Shown one piece after another: positions 43,798 through 51,310 of a DNA stretch of 64,000 bases (the first letter of the stretch is position 1; every line of letters begins with the position of its first letter). The stretch is from assembly GCA_023715865.1 (NCBI GenBank), contig JAMBOW010000003.1:124001-188000 (forward strand). Direction: 5' to 3'. This DNA comes from Neobacillus mesonae. GTDB lineage: Bacteria > Bacillota > Bacilli > Paenibacillales > Paenibacillaceae. The notes under the pieces were generated by a model. The model ran no database searches, was not told the DNA's origin, and saw only the letters and a list, made by a program, of their open reading frames with translations. A program made the position numbers and the translations under genes.

Positions 43798-44748
43798 CTA
43801 TATCGACAGATTGTTAATGTTATCCCTGAGGACCTGACAAGAGTGCTTGAACTTAACCAATTCCTCGGCGTTCAGATTAAGTTCAAGCAGTTCTTTAATT
43901 CCATCCCCGCCGATGATGGCTGGGACGCCGATACACATATCCTTCTCGCCGTATTCTCCGTCCAGAATAGCAGATACAGCAATGATTTTGTGATCATCAG
44001 TCAGGATAGAACGAGTAATAAAGGCAATTGCACTGCCGATTCCGAATTGGGTAGAACCTTTACGGGTGAAGATTTCCCATCCCGCGTCTCTTGTCTTCCG
44101 TGCAATGTCCTCAAGATCAAGAGTTTTAAATCTCTCTTTATGCTGATCAAGAATATGAAGGATCGGTTTACCTCCAATTGTTACATGAGACCAAGCGACA
44201 AATTGGGATTCCCCATGCTCGCCCAAGGCATAGCCGTGTACACTGCGCGGGTCAATAGAGAATACTTCCGATAAAATCGTCTTAAGTCTGGATGAATCAA
44301 TTGAAGTGCCCGTGCCGATGACCTGATTTCGGGGGAGGCCAGACAGCTTCCACACAAGATACGTAATGATATCTACAGGATTGGCAGCGACGACAAATAC
44401 GCCGTTAAATCCGCTTTCCATAATCGGCTGAACGATATCCTTCGTTATAATCTCCGCTTCTTCCAAAATATCGAGTCTGGTCTGTCCCGGCTTCGGATTA
44501 GCCCCTGCAGTAAGGATGATGACGTCCATATCCTTGCAGTCAGCATAAGTCCCGGCATGGACCTTGGTCCGCTGGTATGTAAAATCCATGCTGTGGGACA
44601 GGTCCAGCGCTTGCCCCAGTGCCTTTTCATAGGTGCGCCCAATGAGCATAATCTCTCCTGCAATGGCCTGATTGATCATAGAATAGGCGGCGCTTGATCC
44701 GACAAGACCCGCCCCGACAATTGCTACTTTTCCTGTTCTGTTTCGCAT
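43798..44748 (-). CDS. ldh: L-lactate dehydrogenase family enzyme
   Basis: 316 residues, start behind AGGAGG. Rossmann loop [17 protein letters not shown]; substrate Arg in [32 protein letters not shown]; active His in [12 protein letters not shown]. It reduces pyruvate to L-lactate in fermentation or uses a related 2-hydroxy acid. The second strand, normally LIDxN with an Asp that selects NAD, reads LIGRTYEKA, which suggests NADPH use or a shifted role. It is a single gene. A TTGTGAAAT half-site upstream, near 44879, recalls a Rex site but the other half is poor. Confidence 0.87.
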   Translation of the reverse strand: MRNRTGKVAIVGAGLVGSSAAYSMINQAIAGEIMLIGRTYEKALGQALDLSHSMDFTYQRTKVHAGTYADCKDMDVIILTAGANPKPGQTRLDILEEAEIITKDIVQPIMESGFNGVFVVAANPVDIITYLVWKLSGLPRNQVIGTGTSIDSSRLKTILSEVFSIDPRSVHGYALGEHGESQFVAWSHVTIGGKPILHILDQHKERFKTLDLEDIARKTRDAGWEIFTRKGSTQFGIGSAIAFITRSILTDDHKIIAVSAILDGEYGEKDMCIGVPAIIGGDGIKELLELNLNAEELVKFKHSCQVLRDNINNLSI

Positions 44749-45221
44749 CTTCTGCTTGCCTCCTGTCTAACCTATCTTTATAAACTAACATCTATAGTTG
44801 TATTCTATGCATATACCTATTCAACGTTACATAAGATAACATAATTTTCTCAAAAACAGCAATGGATACGTCATGGTTTTTGTGAAATGAGTCAGTAATT
44901 ATTACAAATATATGACATATGTTAAATTCCGATGTATAAGGCCGGGAAAAAAGTGTCGAAAGGGTAGGATTATACGTCACATTTACACCCTGACAAAACT
45001 TCTTAGGATACCACATTCTTAGAAGAAATTTGCCAAAGGAATCGAAGGGGGGATGGGCGAATTGCTTATCTCACAGACGAATTATTCGCTGCTTTCGCCC
45101 TGATCAAGCGTGTAGCGTTGAAAATCTGTTTTCTTAAAGGCAAGTGCTTAGTATGAGGTTTGAATGATGTCGGCATTCGTTAATGATTTATTAGACCCCA
45201 AAAATCCAGGAGGGAATGATA
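44749..45221. other. 473-bp intergenic region
   Basis: Holds the ldh promoter area and the leader of the coiled-coil gene. A GGGCGAA ... TTCGCCC inverted repeat spans 45054-45100. A 16-codon reading frame (45053-45103) sits inside it behind a G-rich run, but it is too short and its spacing too tight to call a gene. Confidence 0.5.
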
Positions 45222-45881
45222 ATGAATATGAATTTAAATATGAATACGAATGAAGCGGTAGCAACGACGGAAACGGCTAAGGGACTGGGCATTGGAGCGA
45301 GTACACTTCGCAAATATGCGGCTGCACTTGAGGAGCAAGGGCATCGTTTTGAACGTGCTGCGAATAAATCCAGATTGTTTGGGGATTTTGAAATTGAACG
45401 AATTAAAGAAATGATGAATTTGATGAGAGAGCGCAACCTTCCTTTGAATGAAGCAGCAATGCTGGCTATGGAGCTGAATAATGAGTATGCGGCAGCGGCC
45501 AAGGAAGAGAACAATATACAAAAAACGGTCCATTCGCCATTGATTGAACAGGAGAAGGTTCTTCAGAAGGTGGGAGTAGAGCAGGAGCAGGTGAAACAGC
45601 TCAATATGGAATGGCAGCTGCTGCAGGAACGCATGGTCGAGCTTGAACGGGAGCAGGCCAAATTAATGAAGCAAAATGAGCAGCTGCAGGAGCAGGTAGA
45701 GGAGCAGCGCATGTGGATTAAAGAGAAGCTTGATGAGGATCGTGACCGCCAGCTAATTACCAACCTGCGGAGTTATCAAGGACGAAATCAAAAGGCAAAG
45801 CCAAAGCCAAAGCCAAAACAGAGGGGGCACTCGTTGAGGATGCTGTTCGGATTACTCCCCAAGAATAGGAGGGAGGCATGA
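45222..45881 (+). CDS. MerR-like helix-turn-helix coiled-coil protein (RacA-like)
   Basis: About 219 residues, start chosen for the AGGAGGGA site. The N-terminal 65 residues form a MerR-type helix-turn-helix (TAKGLGIGASTLRKYAAALEEQGHRFERAANKSRLFGDFEIERI). A long Gln/Glu/Lys coiled coil follows (about residues 115-180, LLQERMVELEREQAKLMKQNEQLQEQ), then a basic KPKPKPKQ tail. The layout is that of RacA, the chromosome-anchoring protein used in sporulation, and of related phage and plasmid proteins. A DNA-organising role is inferred. It is coupled by ATGA to a tiny basic open reading frame. Confidence 0.7.
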   Translation: MNMNLNMNTNEAVATTETAKGLGIGASTLRKYAAALEEQGHRFERAANKSRLFGDFEIERIKEMMNLMRERNLPLNEAAMLAMELNNEYAAAAKEENNIQKTVHSPLIEQEKVLQKVGVEQEQVKQLNMEWQLLQERMVELEREQAKLMKQNEQLQEQVEEQRMWIKEKLDEDRDRQLITNLRSYQGRNQKAKPKPKPKQRGHSLRMLFGLLPKNRREA

Positions 45882-45955
45882 TGATGCGAACAGGGAGGAG
45901 ACTTGCACATCGCCGCAAAGCAAAGAGCCAGGATACAGGGCCGCCTAAGGAATAG
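45878..45955 (+). CDS. Small basic peptide, 25 residues
   Basis: MMMRTGRRLAHRRKAKSQDT followed by GPPKE and TAG. It overlaps the preceding stop by ATGA and has GGAGGGAGG just upstream, so it looks translated. Eight of 25 residues are Arg or Lys (five R, three K). No family recognised. Confidence 0.45.
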   Translation: MMMRTGRRLAHRRKAKSQDTGPPKE

Positions 45956-46031
45956 GTTTTGTTTTTAATTTTAGAACATAAGAGTTACAATAGAAAGGAG
46001 GGTTTGATAAAAGCGACAAGGAGAGCCATAA

Positions 46032-46778
46032 ATGATTATTTTGAAAAGTAAAGATGAAATACAATACATGAAGAAGGCTGGCGAGATTCTCGCAGCTTGC
46101 CATAGAGAGATTGCCGGGCTCATTCGCCCTGGCATCCAAACACAAGAAATTGATGCATTCGCAGAAAGCTTCATGAAGAAGCATGGAGCGACTCCTGAGC
46201 AAAAAGGCTACAATGGTTATCCGTATGCGACCTGTGCTTCGGTTAACGATGTTATCTGCCACGGGTTCCCTGGGAAGTACGCGCTGAAAGACGGGGATAT
46301 TGTAACGGTGGACATGGTCGTTAATTTGGATGGCTGGCTGGCGGATTCCGCTTGGTCTTATGCAGTAGGCAACGTATCCGAGCAGGCACAGAAGCTGCTG
46401 GACGTGACCAAAACCTCCCTATATAAAGGGATTGAAAAAGCAGTCATCGGCAATCGGATCGGGGACATTTCCAACGCGATTCAGGTTTATGCCGAAGGCG
46501 AAGGTTTCTCTGTCGTACGGGAATTTATTGGCCATGGAATTGGTCAAGACATGCACGAAGAGCCGCAAGTGCCTCATTACGGACCAGCCGGACGCGGACC
46601 GCGTCTGAAGGAAGGCATGGTGATTACGATTGAACCGATGCTGAACGTCGGAACCTATCGCAGCAAGCTGGATAGTGACGGTTGGACAGCTCGTACGATG
46701 GACGGTGGATTGTCTGCACAGTATGAGCATACGCTTGCGATTACCGCAGACGGCCCGGTTATTCTGACTGAGCAATAA
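46032..46778 (+). CDS. map: Methionine aminopeptidase, type I
   Basis: 248 residues behind AAGGAGAG. Removes N-terminal Met from new proteins. Metal ligands are in TVDMVVNLDGWLADSAWS (two Asp), GHGIGQDMHEEPQVPHYG (His), ITIEPML (Glu) and YEHTLAIT (Glu). It stands alone, not in the ribosomal-protein cluster where the housekeeping map of Bacillales lies, so it is probably a second paralogue like YflG. Confidence 0.92.
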   Translation: MIILKSKDEIQYMKKAGEILAACHREIAGLIRPGIQTQEIDAFAESFMKKHGATPEQKGYNGYPYATCASVNDVICHGFPGKYALKDGDIVTVDMVVNLDGWLADSAWSYAVGNVSEQAQKLLDVTKTSLYKGIEKAVIGNRIGDISNAIQVYAEGEGFSVVREFIGHGIGQDMHEEPQVPHYGPAGRGPRLKEGMVITIEPMLNVGTYRSKLDSDGWTARTMDGGLSAQYEHTLAITADGPVILTEQ

Positions 46779-46789
46779 TAAGGAAGGAA

Positions 46790-46826
46790 ATCTGGCAGCA
46801 GGGATGCTTGCTGCCAGATGTCGCTT
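46790..46826 (+). terminator. Hairpin after map
   Basis: TCTGGCAGCA-GGGATGC-TTGCTGCCAGA stem; T tract poor (TGTCGCTTT). Confidence 0.55.
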
Positions 46827-46841
46827 TCATCAAAACAATAT

Positions 46842-46890
46842 AAGAGCAGCCCCTTCTATCCTCCATATGAAGGGAAGCTGCTCTTTTTTT
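46842..46890 (+). terminator. Terminator
   Basis: AAGAGCAGC-CCCTTC ... GAAGGG-AAGCTGCTCTT with T7. Confidence 0.85.
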
Positions 46891-46925
46891 GTCTACTGGC
46901 TTATGGGTGTTTTCAAGTGGATAAC

Positions 46926-46980
46926 AAAAAGGAAGCATCGCGTTAGAGACCATGATCTCTAAGTGCGGTGCTTCCTTTTT
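46926..46980. terminator. Bidirectional terminator before the CcdC-like gene end
   Basis: AAAAAGGAAGCA-TCGC ... GCGG-TGCTTCCTTTTT hairpin with an inner AGAGA/TCTCT stem. It serves the convergent membrane-protein gene. Confidence 0.85.
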
Positions 46981-46987
46981 CATATTA

Positions 46988-47491
46988 TTACTGAGCCGGA
47001 GATTGCTCTTGCTCTATTGTTCCAAAGGTTTCGTTATAATGCTTGAGCATATACAAGCGCCAGTGCAGCAGCATCCCGAATGCGAGAATAAAGAACACGG
47101 CTCCGGTTTGAACGACAGAAATATATTGATGAACCACTTCATGAAGTGCCAGCCGCACGATCAGCAGGCCGACCAGAATAAACATGAAGCTTTTCGAACT
47201 GGTTGCAAATACTTCACCGTTCTTCATCTCAAACTTGGTGCTTTTAATCAGCGGGTATGAAAAAATAAACCAGCCGACAAGGAAGGCGATAAGCGCCCAT
47301 AGCCATGGAATATGTGTCTGTGGAACGACAAACATGAGAAACCCTGTGCTCATACCGAGCGGAGGGATAATAATTCTTTTCTTAGTTATCGGCCGGTTGG
47401 CTGCTTTCATGCGAATAAAGATGGCACTCACAGCAATAAAAATCATGCCGACGGTTGCAGCGATTTGTAACCATGAGGAGTCAAAATCCAC
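46988..47491 (-). CDS. CcdC-like integral membrane protein
   Basis: 167 residues with a GTG start. About five hydrophobic segments (LQIAATVGMIFIAVSAIFI, ALIAFLVGWFIFSYPLI, SFMFILVGLLIVRLALHEV, TGAVFFILAFGMLLHWRLY and one more). The motif KKRIIIPPLGMSTGFLMFV is typical of the CcdC/DUF1453 family linked with cytochrome c biogenesis in Bacillus. The function here is not proven. It is a single gene, divergent from the unknown anchored protein. Confidence 0.75.
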   Translation of the reverse strand: MDFDSSWLQIAATVGMIFIAVSAIFIRMKAANRPITKKRIIIPPLGMSTGFLMFVVPQTHIPWLWALIAFLVGWFIFSYPLIKSTKFEMKNGEVFATSSKSFMFILVGLLIVRLALHEVVHQYISVVQTGAVFFILAFGMLLHWRLYMLKHYNETFGTIEQEQSPAQ

Positions 47492-47738
47492 GTGCAGGAC
47501 CTCTCTCTATTGATAATTTCTTTTTCACCTTTAGTATATCATAATTTCTCTGAAAAGCTGTATGTATACCCCGATTGTAACGATTGTGACAAAATGCTCT
47601 TGTAGGAATTTGTAGAAAATGCTCGAATTGTCGCGAGCCTTTCTTCCAATTTGCGGAAATAGGTCATATACTATGATTATACTTCAATTGTATCGAATGA
47701 CTTAAATCGAGAACGGTATGGAAGGAGGAAAGAGGGAA

Positions 47739-48863
47739 GTGAGACCAGGAGATTGGAAGCTAAAAACTGGACTTGCTATACTGGTTGTTTGTTTGGTGTT
47801 TCTCACTTTTCCTTGGATTCAGTGGAGAGCGGCTCCAAGCCGTTTGATCGATATCGCAATTATTGATAAGACGGTTCCTGATTCAACATACCGAGAGCAT
47901 AAAGGACTGGCATGGCTGCTTAACCAACAGAAGATTGTTGATCCTAACAGAGCTGTATATGATTATCGTAACGCTTACTATGGATACCATCCGGATAAAG
48001 AAGGGGAGGAGCAAATCAGGCGCTTGCCCACAACGCTTCGTGGTAAGGATTTAATTTATCTGGCGGATTCATATGGTGTTTATGAGAGGGAACAGGTGCA
48101 GGAGGAAGGGGTAAGGCAGAACGAACAATTGGTATACGGCGGTATGAATTTGACAGATATAAATAAGATTCAAGCCGCAACCTCAACAGGGACGACGCTC
48201 ATTGCCGAGTACAATATATTTGCTGAACCCACCTCGAGAGCGGTAAGCGGCCAATTGCAGAAGATGCTGGGTGTGGACTGGAAGGGCGGCTGGACGGGAA
48301 AGTATTTTAATGATTTAGCTTATGATGTCCCTTTACATATTATGGAGAATTATACCGAGCAGACGGGTATGGAGTGGTCCTATAAAGGCAAGGGACTAAT
48401 ACTAATACATAATGAAGGTGAAATGATCGTACTCGATCAAAGGGATCTTGGGAAGTCGGGTGTGGACGTATCCTTTTCGCCGGAGAGCAGAGAAAAATAC
48501 GGTGTTAAGGGCAGCAGCAGCTACACGGAATGGTTTGAAATTGTCGATGCAAGGTCTAATGCAGAGATTGTTGCCTATTATAAGCTGAGTCTGTCAGAAT
48601 CGGGTTCAGCAAGACTGAAGGCTGCCGGTATTCCGAACCAGTTTCCTGCAGTTGTTCGATATGATCATATAACCCATCAATCTTATTATTTTGCTGGAGA
48701 TTTCGCAAAACGTACGGTTTATCCTATGATTGTTCAATATAAGGGGTGGGAGCAATTTGTCAGCCTGCTCATATCAAGTTCCAGTCAAGACGCCTTTTAT
48801 TGGAATACATATATTCCTCTCATGAAGCATATTTTGTCCGATATTGAAAATAAAAAGATGTAA
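47739..48863 (+). CDS. Unknown membrane-anchored protein
   Basis: About 374 residues. The GTG at 47739 follows AAGGAGG; an ATG seven codons earlier overlaps that site. One N-terminal transmembrane helix (residues 9-26, TGLAILVVCLVFLTFPWI) then a soluble extracytoplasmic part (ALIDIAIIDKTVPDSTYREHKGLAWLLNQQ-like start, GKDLIYLADSYGVYEREQ, TTLIAEYNIFAEPTSRAVSGQLQKMLGVDWKGGWTGKYF). The early part resembles an alpha/beta fold with an Asp-containing loop. I do not recognise a family. It is monocistronic. Confidence 0.6.
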   Translation: MRPGDWKLKTGLAILVVCLVFLTFPWIQWRAAPSRLIDIAIIDKTVPDSTYREHKGLAWLLNQQKIVDPNRAVYDYRNAYYGYHPDKEGEEQIRRLPTTLRGKDLIYLADSYGVYEREQVQEEGVRQNEQLVYGGMNLTDINKIQAATSTGTTLIAEYNIFAEPTSRAVSGQLQKMLGVDWKGGWTGKYFNDLAYDVPLHIMENYTEQTGMEWSYKGKGLILIHNEGEMIVLDQRDLGKSGVDVSFSPESREKYGVKGSSSYTEWFEIVDARSNAEIVAYYKLSLSESGSARLKAAGIPNQFPAVVRYDHITHQSYYFAGDFAKRTVYPMIVQYKGWEQFVSLLISSSSQDAFYWNTYIPLMKHILSDIENKKM

Positions 48864-48875
48864 CGACAGCAATTG

Positions 48876-48909
48876 GAGAGTCCTTTCTTTCATATGGGGC
48901 TCTTTTTGC
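48876..48909 (+). terminator. Terminator
   Basis: AGAGTCC ... GGGGCTCT (one G-T pair) followed by TTTTTGC, shortly after the preceding gene. Confidence 0.65.
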
Positions 48910-48946
48910 ATTTAGAGGTATGGTGTGATTGGAAAAAGAGTCCGAC

Positions 48947-48982
48947 TTGACAAATAAAACTGTTATCAATAGAATAACAGTT
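48947..48982 (+). promoter_or_regulatory. Strong promoter with palindromic operator
   Basis: -35 TTGACA (48947-48952), 17 bp, -10 TAGAAT (48970-48975). The palindrome AACTGTTAT-N7-ATAACAGTT (48958-48982) covers the spacer and -10. The Rrf2 gene starts 146 bp further on with a long untranslated leader. Confidence 0.75.
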
Positions 48983-49127
48983 GCCAGGAAGATTCGGTGT
49001 TCTATGTACTGGATATTCCTTATTAACTCTAGTTCATCATATACAGAAAGATAATTCAGGACATAATTAATTTCAGAAGGAACTGGAGACGAGTGCCTAG
49101 TGCACGAAAATACAGGAGGTCAGGGTA

Positions 49128-49565
49128 ATGAATAGTGAGTTTACTATTGCGGTACATTGCCTGTTGTTTTTGGGTGTCCGTGAAGGGCGAATAGCAAACA
49201 GCGAGGACATTGCGGAAAGTGTAACCACGCATCCTGCAAGGGTACGGAAAGTGCTTAGCGTGCTTCGTAAGCATCAGTATGTCATGACTAAGGAAGGGGC
49301 TCACGGTGGTTATATGCTAAGCAGCAAGCCGAGTGAGGTGAGACTTGGTGATTTGTATCGGCTGTTTGCACTGGGATCTTTTGGACCCCATTGGCGTTCT
49401 GGGGATGAAGACTCAAGCTGCATGGTATCCTCTAACATAAAAGATGTAATGGGTACGATTTATCATGACGGTGAACACGTTGTAGAGCAATATCTGGACA
49501 GCATCACGCTTGCAGAAGTGAAGGATCGCTTGGAGGATAAGTGGAAGCAGCGGGGTTTCTCATAA
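49128..49565 (+). CDS. Rrf2-family transcriptional regulator
   Basis: 145 residues, start behind AGGAGG. Winged helix of the Rrf2 type (FTIAVHCLLFLGVREGRIANSEDIAESVTTHPARVRKVLSVLRKHQYVMTKEGAHGGYML). Only one Cys is present in the usual sensor segment (DSSCMV), so a standard three-Cys iron-sulfur sensor is unlikely; it resembles YwnA-type members. The palindrome over its promoter suggests autoregulation. Targets elsewhere are not visible. Confidence 0.85.
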   Translation: MNSEFTIAVHCLLFLGVREGRIANSEDIAESVTTHPARVRKVLSVLRKHQYVMTKEGAHGGYMLSSKPSEVRLGDLYRLFALGSFGPHWRSGDEDSSCMVSSNIKDVMGTIYHDGEHVVEQYLDSITLAEVKDRLEDKWKQRGFS

Positions 49566-49584
49566 CACTTAAATAAATGATGCT

Positions 49585-49618
49585 TAAGATCCGGTTGAAT
49601 ACCGGGTCTTTTTATTTT
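49585..49618 (+). terminator. Terminator after the Rrf2 gene
   Basis: AAGATCCGGT-TGAAT-ACCGGGTCTT stem followed by TTTATTTT. Confidence 0.8.
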
Positions 49619-49712
49619 CTAGAAATCAATATAAAAAGGATGTTATTACCTTAATATGGATTTTAATATACAATGATATGGATTCCATTCTCGTTTTACG
49701 GGAGAGTGACAT

Positions 49713-51296
49713 ATGACAACAGATACGAACTCTTACATTCATATGAGCGAAACAGAGCTGTCTACGGCTGCGGGTCAAGGAGATTTTGATGCATATGAAG
49801 AGCTGGCAGAGCGTTTCAGCAGGGATTTCTATGCCTGGGCGTATGCATTAATCAGGAATGAAGAAGGGGCAAGAAGTGTACTAGCAGATGCCATTATCCA
49901 AAGCTGGCATGGATGTAAGAAGCTGAAGGCTGAAGGGCAGCTTATAAAGTTCATGTATCGGACGATGTACGGAATTGCGAAGAAGCGGAATGCAGCGGAT
50001 ATGAGCTTTCTCCCCGATTCAACCGTTCAGGAGTACCAGGCTCAAATGATCAATGACACATATCTTTTGATGTCGCAGTCATTAAACAAGATGTCCTTTG
50101 ATGTGCGTGCACAGGTATTGCTTTCATGCATACTGAACAAGACGCCTGCCGAGATTGGCAAATATACAAATATACCTAAAGAGCGTGTAACAGCCAACTT
50201 AATTAAAGCCAAACAAAAATTAAGAGATGACTTAGGCATGTCACCTGCTATGATCGATATGTTTTTTAAGAGCGACAGAGAGTTCGTTAATCTCTATATG
50301 AAAAGTCATCCACAGGCAGCTGTTCGCCAAGGGCTAACCGCTGCCAGGGAAGGTAAATATGTTATGCGACAAAGAAGCTGGGCAGCTGGAACAGCCGTTA
50401 TCATCCTTGGCTTCGTTCTGCTCTATGCTGTATATCATCCTTGGGAAGAGAAAGGAGCACATGATCTGCTTAACCGAGAGGGGACAAGGGTTGTACCGGA
50501 TGACAGCTACTGGCTCAGCGGTACCGGATTAGATCTGGTCTCAAGGAAGCACGTAGAGCAAGGGGATGTTCAGCGTCTCGGCTATGCCATGGAGCATAAG
50601 GGACTCAGGCTCATTATCGACGGTATGATGACGCAGGGAACAAGGACGACTATCTTCTACACTCTAACTGCTGAGGATGGAGGACCGCTGCCTGACAAAG
50701 TGGGAGGTTACATGCACGATCGAGGCAGCATACCCTCGACTGCTTCTACGAGCTTTGTTTCAGGAAACAGGATTGTGCCATCCCAGGACCCCTCCAAAAT
50801 GCAGGGGATAATGGTGTTCAACAGAGTGTCCTTAATGTATGACCCATCGGCTGTGAAAGAATGGAGTATTACCTTTAATACATATACCGAGGATCGTCAG
50901 GACTCTATCGCCTCTATGACTCTAATCGTGCCGGCGGAACCATACAAGGAGCCTGAGCTAATTATGGTGAATCGGGAATTTGAGCTGCACAGTAGGTCTT
51001 TCCTGATCCAGCAGGTCGAGTTAGCCCAAAATTACACCAAAATCAGCATTGAAGCAGAGACAAACCATCAAGAGGATATTTTGATGCTGAGAAGGCTGGG
51101 TATCAGCTTGTCTCGGGATGAGATATACTGGCCTGCCTACGAGGGGTCAAACGATGTAGAATACCAGCAAAGTGGGACACAATTTACTTTGGTGTATCCT
51201 CCTGTTTACTATCTTAATTACAGCGACTTATCTCTATATATGGAGAATGATGGTGTCATGACGCTGAGTATTCCTCTATTTAATAACAACAACTGA
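49713..51296 (+). CDS. Membrane-tethered ECF-sigma-like / anti-sigma-like fusion, copy 1
   Basis: 527 residues behind GGGAGAG. Residues about 8-90 resemble sigma region 2 (FDAYEELAERFSRDFYAWAYALIRNEEGARSVLADAIIQSWHG). Residues about 115-170 resemble region 4 (LNKMSFDVRAQVLLSCILNKTPAEIGKYTNIPKERVTANLIKAKQKL). One transmembrane helix lies at about 222-243. The rest is extracytoplasmic, starting TRVVPDDSYW and containing RLGYAMEHKGLRLIIDGMM and FYTLT, the pattern of DUF4179-type domains seen in separate anti-sigma proteins. The region 2.2 D-L-x-Q motif is replaced by SVLADA. Copy 1 of three tandem paralogues. Confidence 0.72.
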   Translation: MTTDTNSYIHMSETELSTAAGQGDFDAYEELAERFSRDFYAWAYALIRNEEGARSVLADAIIQSWHGCKKLKAEGQLIKFMYRTMYGIAKKRNAADMSFLPDSTVQEYQAQMINDTYLLMSQSLNKMSFDVRAQVLLSCILNKTPAEIGKYTNIPKERVTANLIKAKQKLRDDLGMSPAMIDMFFKSDREFVNLYMKSHPQAAVRQGLTAAREGKYVMRQRSWAAGTAVIILGFVLLYAVYHPWEEKGAHDLLNREGTRVVPDDSYWLSGTGLDLVSRKHVEQGDVQRLGYAMEHKGLRLIIDGMMTQGTRTTIFYTLTAEDGGPLPDKVGGYMHDRGSIPSTASTSFVSGNRIVPSQDPSKMQGIMVFNRVSLMYDPSAVKEWSITFNTYTEDRQDSIASMTLIVPAEPYKEPELIMVNREFELHSRSFLIQQVELAQNYTKISIEAETNHQEDILMLRRLGISLSRDEIYWPAYEGSNDVEYQQSGTQFTLVYPPVYYLNYSDLSLYMENDGVMTLSIPLFNNNN

Positions 51297-51310
51297 AAAG
51301 AGATGTGAAT

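Noticed and set aside
44870..44905. Rex-like TTGTGAAAT half-site upstream of ldh
   Set aside because: Only one half matches the Rex palindrome; the other half has at least three mismatches, so no site is claimed.
45053..45103. 16-codon reading frame inside an inverted repeat
   Set aside because: Too short, and the G-run sits directly against the ATG, not at ribosome-site distance.
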